A stretch of DNA of 64,000 nucleotides from Mnemiopsis leidyi (Eukaryota > Ctenophora > Tentaculata > Lobata > Bolinopsidae), in NCBI GenBank assembly GCA_000226015.1, contig JH153345.1, positions 23,945 to 87,944 of the forward strand. Direction: 5' to 3'. Of the stretch, positions 46,327-57,365 are shown piece after piece. Positions within the stretch are counted from its first letter, which is position 1. The number at the start of each line of letters is the position of its first letter. The notes under the pieces were generated by a model that saw only the letters and a list, made by a program, of their open reading frames with translations, searched no databases and had not been told where the DNA came from. The position numbers and the translations under genes were made by a program.

Positions 46327-47434
46327 ATTAGAACAACTTTAGTTATTTAATGAAAGAAGCGCTATAATTGAGGATGTGACTTCCTCTTATTTAAGCCAGT
46401 CTGTCACATTTACTTTATCTCGCCAGCTAGACAAATTTATCACACTAGTTGGAAATTTTGCTGAACCGAATTCAAGATTCGTACAATTTTGAGCTCGTCA
46501 CATTTAATGGTTGCCGCAGAGCAGCATTTTTATTTTCACCATTTATATCTTCACTTATTTCTATTTTCGCCAGATTTACCATAAGTGTTCATAGATACCT
46601 GATCGTGATCTGACAGGTAATTCTGGCAGTAACGATAGTAATTTTAACCTAAATATACTAGCAATAATAACAAACAACAGTAACATATAGCAAATCTTAT
46701 CAAACAGAGTAGATTGTATCATCGTTATTAATATGTCACTTATGAAATTCTAGCGTGTCATTCAGATAAAGTTGATGAAACTGACTAAGGATTCGAAATT
46801 GTCGTTGTTCATTCTATTGCATATGGTAACGTTAAATTGCATAAATAGCAATGAACCAGGTCTGAATTAGTAGAAGTCCTTAAGCGTAAGTTCCACGGTC
46901 TTTACCATGACAGAAATACGGATGATACAACGTATATTTTGTACGGCTAATTATAACCAACTCCAAGATTCTAAATATCAGCAGATGTACAATTAAAATG
47001 GCTCTGAAAATGGCTTTAAATATACAGAGGCATGGTAGTGGTACAAAACACAAATCATGACAAAGGCACGAAATGATCATGATCAGCAGTGTGGGGCGGA
47101 TATAAATAGCGTTACAGAAATAAATAATGTAGTAGCATCCTCACAGCTAAGTCTCTTCAGAGAAACAGTCACTGTGTTGAATTAAATGGGAGTGTTGACA
47201 ATCTAATAGCTTAAGTTAGCTGTAGTTTATAGTGCTGTTGATGATGGCCAGACGAACAGGTTGCTAGCTTTAACAGTACATCCGAGTGCAGAGTGATATT
47301 CTCTCTTCTCTCAGTAACGACTAACAACCACTGCATTCAGCAGGAAGATTTAAACTGTCACTTGTCGTTCTCAGCTTGGTCCTCTAGCCACCATTCCTGC
47401 TACCCTTCTTCATTCAGCAGGTAGATCTAAATTG
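46327..47434. other. Convergent intergenic region with a 3'-end duplication
   Basis: No gene was seen between the ends of the GH31 gene (+) and the EF-hand gene (-). At about 47330-47400 there is a copy of roughly 70 bp of the EF-hand gene's last coding bases and 3' flank (CATTCAGCAGG, TTGTCGTTCTCAGCTTGGTC, CTCTAGCCACC), next to the original. Confidence 0.6.
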
Positions 47435-48520
47435 TCATTTGTCGTTTTCGGCTTGGTCCTCTAGCCACCCTTCATTGTGAAGAACTCTCTTGATTAGGTT
47501 CTGGTAGTTAATGTCACCTCTGCTGTTTGACTGAAACAAATACAATATTAGCTTATCTGCTTATAATTAGGAGCCATAGAGTTTTCAAGTACAGGCAAAC
47601 ACTACTAGTGGAACTTACCGAAATTATTCTCAATTCGGTCACTGTGATATGATGATGATGAAGATAATGATGATGATGAGGATGATGATGAGGATGATGA
47701 TTACGATGACGATGGCGATTGCGATGACGATGAATATGACGATGATGATTATGATGATGATGATTCACTATTTGAGCCTTACCTGCACTAACGATAACCA
47801 CTCCTCAGCCTCGTCTTCGTCTAGAGGATCTCCTATCATGGTCAGATGATCCTTGAGCTCGCTTCTGTTAGCATATCCTGTCTCACAAGGATCAAACACG
47901 CTAAATGCGAACATGAGATCCTCATAGACACTCCAGGAACCAATCGCCTAGAGTAAGATGATAAATTCTCAAAAACCCATAACTAATGTCCTATAACTAA
48001 CGTACGGTAAGAAAGTATGCTTCTTTTGCTTTCATGTAGTTTAAGATGTTTAAGATGTTTGGCAGCCCATACTATTCAACATTTCATCATGTTGCGTTTA
48101 GGCTTACCGATTCAAGGGAATCAACAAACTGCTTGTAGTTGAGTTTTCCTTTTGGAGTGTTTTGCTCTATGATCATCTCTCGTATTTGAGGCTCTGTTGG
48201 ATTTAAGCCCAAAAATCTAAGAGCATGCCCCATCTCTTTTTCTGAAAATAATTGATCAGCAAATCAGCTGGATCGATTAAATTTTAACTGCAGAAAGCTC
48301 AATTTGCTATTTATAAATAATAATTATAATTTCAGTCCTCCATAACAAACTTACCAGCCAACTTTTCATCGCCGTCCTTATCGCACATCTCAAACACTTC
48401 CTTCAAGACATCATCCCGGTGAAACTTCCAGTCTCTACACACTTCATTCAGGAAGTGTTTCCTTTCTTCTCCTGTCCCGCTAGTACGATCGGCCGATATC
48501 AGGGGCTCCGAAGTGGACAT
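47435..48520 (-). CDS. Calmodulin-like EF-hand protein
   Basis: Four exons (48355-48520, 48108-48241, 47783-47947, 47435-47530) with matching phases encode 186 residues starting MSTSEPLISADRTSG. The first EF-hand loop is canonical, DKDGDEKLAEKE, after the helix LKEVFEMC. The second (NTPKGKLNYKQF), third (DPCETGYANRSE) and fourth (SNSRGDINYQNL) keep the helix-loop-helix spacing and linkers such as LGLNPTEPQIREMI but have lost several calcium ligands, so probably only site 1 binds calcium. It is likely a cytosolic regulatory or light-chain-like protein; the partner is unknown. The intron between exons 3 and 4 carries a (GAT)n microsatellite at about 47649-47764. I chose the start at 48520 because the open frame further upstream has unlike composition. 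Confidence 0.85.
47649..47764. repeat. (GAT/GAC)n microsatellite
   Basis: An impure trinucleotide array of GATGATGATGAG and GACGATGGCGAT lies in the last intron of the EF-hand gene; the open frames it creates on both strands are artefacts. Confidence 0.9.
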
Positions 48521-48829
48521 ACTGCAGCAAACTTGGCGCCTGAAATACTCTGCTATAATTCCAGAGATTATCCTACTGAGGAAATGTCTACTTAACAGGA
48601 TAAAAGATCTGGTCTGTCGTGTTGAGTTTAGGCTTGATAAATAAGTAAATAATGAAATTGGGCTTGGTTGAGAGTGCAAGATCAATAATGAATTCCCATT
48701 AAGTTATACTTAATATGTAAGAATTTCTTAATTTAGTAAAAAAACAAGGTACTAGTAGGAGTGATGAAATAAAAATAAGCGTAATGGAAACTATTTTTTC
48801 TAGCTTTAAGCCAGGCACTGAGATTTTAA

Positions 48830-50068
48830 TCAACAATCGCCATCTTGATTTCTTTTCCTCAAAAAATCATTTTTCTCGAAAGCCGATGTTCGAAATAACG
48901 TGAAAATCTGTGACGGGAACTGACGGCTTCTCTCCAGACATTCAATCTTCGAAAGGGCAAAACCTGATCCAGAGTTCAAATTGTCAAACCGAGAATTTTG
49001 CAACTTTTCCAACATTTTCTCATATCTATCATCGTTCTCAACGTATTCCACACAAACACCACCTTTGCCATGTCTGAAGGGATTGATCGCTTGACCCATG
49101 GTTTCTTCGAAAGCACTCAGACGGCGGTTTTTGAGATCTGATTCTCCCCAAAACTCATCCCATGTCTCCAGGTATCTAGTTTGTCGCTGGTACCACTGGT
49201 AATCCACGTTGGAATGGTGGACCCAGAAGAGGGGGTCTTCTGCAGCTCTTTCGGTGAAAAACAGTCCAGTAGATTCGCCTCCGACCATGAAGTGAGGTAC
49301 CCCATGCTCGTGGCGAAGACTGGACTCAAATTGCCTGAAGCTGGTCCAGCTCAGGATCCTTTGTATCCTCTCATAGCTGGCAGGAGCAACGTTGTAGGTG
49401 AATTGTCGGACCAAGCAACGATTTCGCAAATCGGTGAACCTGTTTTGTTGGGAGAAGTAACCATTGCTGGGACATTGGGCATGATGCGTAAGACGACCAG
49501 TTCGTTGGTCAACATTAGATCCGAAGTATCTATAGTTAAAAATAGAGCTTTCCCACCATCGAGCGGGTTGTTTGGTCCAGTCCCAGTAGGGAATTGTGAT
49601 TCGACAATCGACTGATCTGAGTAGGTTTTCTATTCTCAGCATGTAGATTCTATGCCATGGAAAAAATTCGTCTCTCTTATGAATCGCCGTCAGCCAGAAC
49701 CGTTCGTGAATGTACAGCAGTCGAACATAGTGATTTCTACGTGCCCATCCTCTCCTCCCGGTAGCGATGTCGTACACTGCATCTAAAAACCTTGTTTTCT
49801 CCGAGTGGGAAAGGGAGTCCCAGTCTTTCCGCTGTCTGCAGCAGTATCGTCTGTTACTGATACACGAGCACTTGATGCCACATCGCAGATTTGTGTCAGT
49901 CTGGCATTGGCCTCTGCCGGAGCCTTGAATCCCAAAAGCGAGGACTTTTTCCTCATCAAGAGAGATTTTAGTTGGAGTAGCTTTCTTTAAATCAATCCAA
50001 GAATCGTAATTGAATTGGGAGTCGACAAAAGCTATCAAAAAGGTAACCAAAAGGGCGCAAAACATCAT
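48830..50068 (-). CDS. Secreted tyrosinase, single exon
   Basis: A type-3 copper oxidase that oxidises phenols to quinones, used in animals for pigment, wound or matrix hardening. The frame is 412 residues with a signal peptide (MMFCALLVTFLIAFVDS) and then a Cys-rich segment (CQTDTNLRCGIKCSC). The CuA site shows LLYIHERFW (His121), TAIH (His130) and DEFFPWHRIYMLRIE (His139). The CuB site shows EHGVPHFMVGG (His255, His259) and AEDPLFWVHHSNVDYQW (His284/285). The YWDWT element lies at 161-165. All six copper ligands are present, so the enzyme is probably active. There is no transmembrane segment. The gene has no introns although its neighbours are intron-rich. The plus-strand frame at 49181-49615 is its shadow. 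Confidence 0.95.
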   Translation of the reverse strand: MMFCALLVTFLIAFVDSQFNYDSWIDLKKATPTKISLDEEKVLAFGIQGSGRGQCQTDTNLRCGIKCSCISNRRYCCRQRKDWDSLSHSEKTRFLDAVYDIATGRRGWARRNHYVRLLYIHERFWLTAIHKRDEFFPWHRIYMLRIENLLRSVDCRITIPYWDWTKQPARWWESSIFNYRYFGSNVDQRTGRLTHHAQCPSNGYFSQQNRFTDLRNRCLVRQFTYNVAPASYERIQRILSWTSFRQFESSLRHEHGVPHFMVGGESTGLFFTERAAEDPLFWVHHSNVDYQWYQRQTRYLETWDEFWGESDLKNRRLSAFEETMGQAINPFRHGKGGVCVEYVENDDRYEKMLEKLQNSRFDNLNSGSGFALSKIECLERSRQFPSQIFTLFRTSAFEKNDFLRKRNQDGDC

Positions 50069-50362
50069 TTATTGATCACAAGAGTTGAGTCGAAAGTTAT
50101 TGGCCAAGAAGAAAGGGCATTGGAGTCATGTTACGGCAAGTAGTCAAAACAAAACTGCATTTAAACAAAACTTTAAAGTGATGACTTAACATAAATGCTT
50201 TGACAAATATATTTCAATACCTAATGCAAAATAGGTATAGGAGCTGCTATAGTTTACTATAAGTCTATATATGCTGTAATATTTAGAAGAATATTTTATA
50301 TAAAATCGATTTTTACTTTTACTAACTCAGTATGTGCTTACAGCAGCAGAAAATACATAACA

Positions 50363-50635
50363 TCATACTTCAACTGGCATACTGCGAGTATACCCGAAAT
50401 TATCAATGGTTAGCCAGATATAATTCACGATCCTAGACGTCGTGGCGGTACGTATATGAGTTCTATTCACAAATATTTCCGGATTTAATCGATTCACGCC
50501 AAACACTCCTTCCCCTCCCGAGACAGTGTTAAAGAAATCATTACGAGAATGGCCGGCCACATCAGGGAAGCGAGACGAATCAGGGATGTCCAGTAGCCAG
50601 ATATTGTTATAGCTAACGGAGCTAACTGGCGACAA
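50363..50635 (-). CDS. Possible exon or small gene, unrecognised
   Basis: A 90-codon frame reads MSPVSSVSYNNIWLLDIPDS at its start and ends YIWLTIDNFGYTRSMPVEV before a stop. Its composition is more protein-like than other chance frames nearby. The phrase GVFGVNRLNPEIFVNRT loosely recalls tectonin repeats (WGVNxxxxIYxR), but one short match does not establish this. It lies 0.3 kb upstream of the tyrosinase on the same strand. It could be the last exon of a gene whose other exons I cannot see. Confidence 0.3.
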   Translation of the reverse strand: MSPVSSVSYNNIWLLDIPDSSRFPDVAGHSRNDFFNTVSGGEGVFGVNRLNPEIFVNRTHIRTATTSRIVNYIWLTIDNFGYTRSMPVEV

Positions 50636-50840
50636 GCATTATATTATTACACGTAACCGTTCATGTCAAATCCTGCTCCAGTTAAGACGTCTAATTATGA
50701 TGGCGTGCCGTGATCTACTTCTCCGTTATACACTAGGTGCTTAGTTCCGGAGCCGTAGTGGCCAACGACCAGGAGCATCTTCAGAATTGAAACAATAGGA
50801 GGCAGGACATATCAGCTTTATTCAAGGGCTGTGATTCAAG

Positions 50841-50987
50841 TTGCACGCCTGGCGTTGTATAGAATAGTGTAGAGTAGTGATTGCACAAGTTGCACGCCTG
50901 GCGTTGTATAGAATAGTGTAGAGTAGTGATTGCACAAGTTGCACGCCTGGCGTTGTATAGAATAGTGTAGAGTTGTATAGAATAGTG
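50841..50987. repeat. 49-bp tandem repeat, 3 copies
   Basis: Units start with TTGCACGCCTGGCGTTGTAT at 50841, 50890 and 50939 and are nearly identical; partial copies of TAGAATAGTGTAGAG follow. Confidence 0.95.
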
Positions 50988-51315
50988 TAGAGTAGTGATT
51001 GCAAAGTAAAGTAGTATAGTCATTGCGAAGTATAAAGTAGTGTTGTGAAAACCGGCATAAACACAAGAACTTTAGGATAAGTTTGAGGGTTGTAACAAAT
51101 GAAACCATTCATATGCAGAGATTATATATAGATTATGATATTTTTAAATATATAGATCAGTTTACACGCATCAACCGTGGATGATGATACTATGATTCAT
51201 TGGATTTGAATCTTAAATGATTTATAGCGATATCGACACATTTTTAGTAGGTCTACTATAGGGTCATATTGATTTTTCGCTTCAAAGTTTAAACGCTAAA
51301 TGTGCTTAATTTTAG

Positions 51316-51842
51316 AAACAGAACTGAAATAAGTACCTTGAATTTGAATTGGTACGGTGATGCAGTGCGATATCCAAGTACTATTCTATTGTTAAGGTGG
51401 AAAATACACAAGTCTTACTTCCATTATGTAGCTGAATCGGATGACCCACAAACGAAGCAAGTTTGGAAAGTAACACTGGAAGTTCTCTTTAGGAATAGGC
51501 ATTGATTTCAATACTGATTTATTAAAAAATTATTTCTAATGGACCATATGATAACATAAAAACTATTGTCTTACAGTTTAACCTAAGTCTATACATCATG
51601 TTGGTTAAAAATGGCAAGATGGCTGAAATGAAACAACTTGCTAAGTTGAGAAAGCATCCTCAAAGCACCAAGATTTTCAGGTATAAAGGGATGTTACTGC
51701 AGAGGATGCATTAAAAACGTGAACAGATTAACATCAACTTTTAGTTAAAGCATCTATATATAAGACAAAATACTTCATTTATCATCGGGATAACTTCTTT
51801 ACTTTCAATTCCAGGAAGACTGATCCGCCAAACCAACTTTAA
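51316..51842 (+). CDS. 3' end of an unrecognised gene (three exons)
   Basis: Three short frames join through clean GT-AG sites in matching phase: 51316-51469 (incoming phase 2), 51577-51680 and 51815-51842 (stop TAA). The joined C-terminal peptide of about 95 residues begins NRTEISTLNLNWYGDAVRYP, passes through SDDPQTKQVWKFNLSLYIML and ends KIFRKTDPPNQL. Three coincident, phase-consistent junctions and a normal composition argue for a real gene. No start codon or upstream exon was found before the 49-bp repeat, so the 5' part is missing or lies further upstream. I do not recognise the family. Confidence 0.5.
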
Positions 51843-52777
51843 GCCAATTCCTATAAAGCATCTGCACCAAATTAGGATCAATTAACAAGCCCTATTTCCC
51901 TGTAAAAGTAATTTTCAAAAGATAGCCAACATGTAAGATGAATTTGCTTCAATTCTTGGAATCATGGCTATCTAACGATGCACAAGAAGCAGTGATAAGT
52001 GTGGGCATGTCAAATGCAGTTCGTATACCTGCTTCATCATTGTAAACCAAAAATATTATTCAGACAAAATTGCGATAAGTTATCAGATCGAACTAAACTG
52101 TTTTCGCCAACACAAATAAACAAACTCTGTTTATTTGCAAGGATAAGCTACAGGTTCCACTGTTACCAGTTAGCTATACAGATCCCTGAAATGTTACTTT
52201 TCTTCGCTACTTCGTAGAGTTTATCCGCAGAGTCGGAAGCTTTACAGTGAACGTTTATATTATATTTTTGATAGGGATGGCAAGGGCAAGCAGCTTAACG
52301 GTCACTTTGTGCATAAATTTCTATCTTAAACGACTCAAAGCTCAAAACGTATCGATTCATCCACGGTAAATGTATGGAAACCGTTCATGGTTACCTGTAG
52401 AACTATGAGGCTATAATAAGCTAAATATTTCATATGCCGCCAGGATGTCAAGGCATGGAAAACTTAGTTGCTACAACTTATATCTGTCTCTCTCTCTGGC
52501 ACGTGCTTAAAATTAGTCTAATATGAAACATTTAGCTTTTTTACAATTCTAATTTATTCAAAACGTATATTTTATAAGAACGGATGTGCTAGAGAAACTA
52601 CAAATAAACCAAGTAAGCTTTTACAAAAAAAACGAGAGCATAGAACTAACACTAACAGTGAGGTTTAAGATTGTCTTAAAACAGCACGGTTAAGGATTGC
52701 CCAAGAGTGGAGCGTATGTAATGGGTTAATGTTTGTCCTTTGTAAGATCACACTTCTCGCGAGAGAGAGCGAGAGAG

Positions 52778-52828
<51 letters not shown>

Positions 52829-53825
52829 NNNNNNNNNNNNNNNNNNNNNNNNNNNNNNNNNNNNNNNNNNNNNNNNNNNNNNNNNNNNNNNNNNNNNNNN
52901 NNNNNNNNNNNNNNNNNNNNNNNNNNNNNNNNNNNNNNNNNNNNNNNNNNNNNNNNNNNNNNNNNNNNNNNNNNNNNNNNNNNNNNNNNNNNNNNNNNNN
53001 NNNNNNNNNNNNNNNNNNNNNNNNNNNNNNNNNNNNNNNNNNNNNNNNNNNNNNNNNNNNNNNNNNNNNNNNNNNNNNNNNNNNNNNNNNNNNNNNNNNN
53101 NNNNNNNNNNNNNNNNNNNNNNNNNNNNNNNNNNNNNNNNNNNNNNNNNNNNNAGAGAGAGAGAGATGGGAAGAAAGAGCACAGTGTATGTAAGTAGAGA
53201 AGTAGGTACAAGTGATTTACATCTCATGTAAGGCCTGTCGGTCCGAGAGAGACAAGAGGATAGTGGGATCCAGGCATGAGCCCGATTGCTACAGCACTGT
53301 GGAGCTACTAAGACAGTGAGACAGTGAGACATCAAATCCTTTTGATCTGAACTTGACCATTCTTCTTTTCCTGGAGAATCTGTTGGAGTACACGAGATTA
53401 TAGGTTTAGAAGTGCGCATAAATGTTTACAATTATGTGAGATTTAAGAAGCCTCCTGACTCCATATCTACATATGAATGCCTGCTTTCATTGCCTTGCCT
53501 TCATTGCACACTAATAATACAATTGCAAGCATGTGAATATCATTCCAGTCTGTATCATATGGGGGCGAATGGTATTGTTTCAGGAATTAAGATTGGCTTT
53601 ACTGTGGTGAAAATTTTTCTACAGAATAAAATGTCGGATTTCTATGATAATTTAGATTTAATTACAATTATAAACCATCATCAACCATTGTTAGATTGAA
53701 TATCTAACGGACTTGCCAGTCAGGTATACTAGTGGCCACGCCAACTAAAATTTTACATTTTGATGTAAAAAATGATGAAAATTGGCATCGAAACGCAAAT
53801 AAGAGATCCATTAATTAGTAAAAAC
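51843..53825. other. Intergenic region with a (GA)n microsatellite and gap
   Basis: No gene was seen between two converging transcription units. The frames at 52726-53419 are made by the GA repeat and Ns; the 95-codon frame at 53412-53699 (+) has no motif. Confidence 0.5.
52759..53166. repeat. (GA)n microsatellite containing a 325-base N gap
   Basis: GAGAGA runs flank Ns at 52829-53153; the array was evidently too long or unstable to assemble. Confidence 0.98.
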
Positions 53826-56800
53826 TCAAGTCTTGATTGTTTCCAAATCTTCCTCTTCCCATATTATGAAATTATCTGTTTCACGGGCAACTCTAAGTTG
53901 CTCTATCATCTTTTGTTCCAGTAAACGCTTTTCTTCATCATATCTGAAAAATATCCTGTTAGAAGTGTACCTTTTTTAACAAGTTTTTGATAGTCTTTTT
54001 GATAGGCTTAAGATAGACGAAGATAACAAAACGCATGTTTAAAATGGTGGCAACTAGCGTTTCCGAAAAAAAATATTGACTTACGAGCTAGAGAATTTGC
54101 TGACAATAATCGTCATAGGAAGGGCGAGGATAACGATACCCATGACAACGACGAGACTACCGAATATTCTGCCGAGGTGAGTGCGAGGAGCCACGTCGCC
54201 GTAACCAACCGTCGTTATGGTAACAACAGCCCACCAGCAGCCCTGCATGCGGACTTGTCATTGATCTTGGGCGGTTTGATATTGGACATGAAGTGAATCT
54301 AGATTATTCATGGCAGATCATTGCATATGCCAGAATGGATGATTAATTGACGAAAGCCAATATTGCAATAAAGGATTGATAAGACGTTTTGATCGGATAC
54401 TATAATAGTATGATTAAGTTTGTTACCACAAGAATTGAGTTGAAATAAATTTCATCTTTTTCACTTTCTGCTGAGGGACTGTCACTTTCTATGTAATACA
54501 TTATCGTACCACAGGATAGAACAAAGATTAATATCAGTAGCAAGAGAACCAAAAATTCTTTAGCGGCACCGGAAATGACCTAAAATTTATCAACAGTATA
54601 AAAACTCAATGTCGAATTAAGTATCTGATGCACATTTTGATAATTTTCATTGAAGTAAAATTTTTGCACATTTAGTCCAGAGTTTTGTTGACTTAAAAGA
54701 ATGTTAAAGGATTGATTATGACCATAGTCAAATTTCTCATGGTCATATTTCATAGTCTTAGTTTTGATTTTAGGAACACTTTTGTGTAATCGTGGAATAG
54801 TGTCCATCTTACCCATGATCATAGGGCAAATACCAGTATTCCGGGGTGTCGGGTGGACACTGGACACTTGTCTGTACTCACCTTCATTACTACAATAAGT
54901 TCCTTAGAGTGCCGCACAAATTTGAATATCCTGATGATTCTAAAAGTTCTGCAAACTCGAAGTGCAACATAGCCATGCTGTTTGTCAGAATCTGAGGTTT
55001 GTGATAGGAGATCGGCAAAGAGACCGATGAAAAAAGGTAGGATTGATAATATGTCCATGATGTGCATTGGTAGTGTAAGAAACTTTAGCATGTTCTTCCA
55101 GGAAATAAGACGTAGAAATAGGTCAACACTGAAAAGTAAGAATACATCTGATAGACATTGTAAGTTTATAATTCGTCATTGTCATAGATTACCATTGTCA
55201 TAACTTATGCTGTTGCTTATAGGGACTAACCTGAAGAAAGCAATGACAAGAGAATCTAGAATTAGGAAGAAGAGATATAGAGGTTCGCTATCATCTGAGA
55301 AGTAAATCCCAATTTCAGGCACAGTCTCCAAAACAAGTAGCGATAACGAGATACAGATGAACACAATGTCCACAACTGCCCAAACAAATGCTCCTTTTGA
55401 ATAGTGAGGATTGTTTACAAATTCCCTGATCTGCAGAAGGTTTTGTTTTGGGTAATATGGTAATCTGTATGATAACTAAAAGAGGTAAAGCGTAAAAATG
55501 CATGAAGCAAAAAGAATTAAACAAAAACACCTATATGACCAATATGTAAATTTATCACAACTCTTCATGGGAAAACTCACTTTTTGCTTGGCAGATGTAG
55601 GAACTAACATTTTCTTGGAGGCTTGCTCAACGTCAGCAAAAATCTTATCCAAAGAAATCTTGTAAAATTCCAACTCATTGTTGACGATATCCTCATCGAT
55701 ATTTGTAGGAGGTTTAAAGACTCCCTTGGACTGGTAAAAGTAAAGAATGGCATCAAACATGGATCTATTCCTGAAAACATGACGTCTGATTTACTGATCA
55801 AACATGGATCTATTCCTGAAAACATGACGTCTGATTTACTATCAAACATGGATCTATTCCTGAAAACATGGCGTCTGATTTACTATCAAACATGGATCTA
55901 TTCCTGAAAACATGACGTCTGATTTACTGCTACTCAAGTACTCAGTATATGGTAAAAGTACAGAATGGCATCAAACATGGATCTATTCCTGAAAACATGA
56001 CGTCTGATTAACTGCTACTCAAGTACTCAGTATATGGTAAAAGTACAGAATGGCATCAAACATGGATCTATTCCTGAAAACGTGCCGTCTGATTTACTGC
56101 TACTCAAGTACTCAGTATATGGTAAAAGTACAGAATGGCATCAAACATGGATCTATTCCTGAAAACATGACGTCTGATTTACTGCTACTCAAGTACTCAG
56201 TATATAGATAAATTCTCGATAAAAACTACGTCGATTAATTCAATTGCATTGTCTACAAAGTTAATCGAAATTAAGTCTTACAATTTCAGTATGAATGTCT
56301 GAGGAGGACAGAAAAAGAAGTACCTGTTGAAGTAATACATTCCCAACTGAGGATGAAAGAAATCCTCTCGCTCTGATGAACCCAGTAAAGTTTCAGGGAA
56401 GTAAGCCAAGGTGGACTCTTTGGTCGTGTAAACTGAACCGCAAACGTTGATATGTATCAGCTTATCCTTCCTTCTGACCTAGGGTTTGTTATCGTGTGGA
56501 TCGTTGAGTCGTAGGTTCACGGTTGATAAAAAGTAAAGGCAAATCTATCTTTAAAGAACAAAAAAACTTCTATGTACCAAAAGCTTCCAAAAGTTGAAAA
56601 ATGATAACACGGTATTTGATATTCAGCATTAAGCTGTTTAATATTTAAAAATCTTGACATCGAGCTGAAATAGAGAAATTCATTGATCGACTTAGCTTGG
56701 TCTAAGTTCTTCTTATATTATGAAGAGGTGCAATGGGTGGACTGGTGAAGTGATCAGGAAGGAGGGAGAATGAAGAAAGGATGGAGGAGGGTGGATCGAC

Positions 56801-56999
56801 CGGCCGAAGGTCAGTGCTAGTAAGTATGTATATACTAATTAAAAATCTCTGCTGTTAGTCCAAACAATAAGAAAAAACATACTTTTTTGTGCACCTCATT
56901 CTCTTCCAGGGATATAGAACACGATTCATCGACATGATTGTTGTTTGCTTTCTCTTGATCCGGTTCATGTCCATCGTGTTTGAAAGGAAAGTTGTTCAT
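53826..56999 (-). CDS. Shaker-type voltage-gated potassium channel (Kv1-like)
   Basis: A plasma-membrane potassium channel subunit of 445 residues in eight phase-matched exons: 56883-56999, 56324-56478, 55581-55770, 55231-55430, 54882-55128, 54427-54579, 54085-54242, 53826-53943. The cytosolic T1 tetramerisation domain spans exons 2-3 (HINVCGSVYTTKESTLAYFP, TLLGSSER, then MYYFNRNRSMFDAILYFYQS). S1-S2 lie in exon 4, S3-S4 in exon 5, S5 in exon 6, pore and S6 in exon 7. The S4 sensor ALRVCRTFRIIRIFKFVRH has five regularly spaced Arg/Lys. The filter is TTVGYGDV. The usual S6 PVP hinge reads PMT (LALPMTIIVSKF). The N-terminus (39 residues) is short and lacks an obvious ball sequence. The acceptor of exon 3 is repeated six times upstream. 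Family assignment is firm; subtype is inferred from the T1 domain. Confidence 0.93.
55757..56185. repeat. Tandem copies of Kv exon 3 start and its splice acceptor
   Basis: CATGGATCTATTCCTGAAAA, which on the minus strand is TTTTCAG followed by the first bases of exon 3, occurs at 55758 (the real junction) and again at about 55803, 55847, 55891, 55976, 56061 and 56146. Spacing is 44-45 bp for the first three copies and 85 bp for the next three. The 85-bp units also hold about 39 bases of exon 3 coding sequence ending in TACTTTTACCA. All six extra copies are upstream of the true exon within intron 2. Confidence 0.95.
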
Positions 57000-57365
57000 G
57001 GGCAGGATCTCACTGTCCTTGGATCTTGTTAATGATAGACGATTGCGATATGCCCAATTCTTTTCAACAATCTGATCTCAATTCTCACTGCTTTTTTCCT
57101 ATTATTTTGAAGTAACATAAAATTAACAAATTTTTCTGATAAATAAACATTCAAAAAACTCTTACCTCCGATGATTTGAATTAGGCCCCGCTGCAAACCC
57201 ACTATCATTAGTGCTGATATCCATGCTTTCATACTTGATGGTTTATTCTCATTATAAGTCAGATACAAAAAATGAAGATAGATCCACAAATCGTAGAAAA
57301 TTTGTCAGAAAAGCTGTGTTACGATGAATAAAACAATCATTTTAAAACGGAACATTTAAACTACA

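Noticed and set aside
47553-47849. His-rich and Met-rich frames
   Set aside because: They are translations of the (GAT)n microsatellite in an EF-hand gene intron.
49181-49615. 144-codon plus-strand frame
   Set aside because: It is the antisense shadow of the tyrosinase gene.
52726-53419. Several 150-220-codon frames on both strands
   Set aside because: They consist of a GA microsatellite and Ns.
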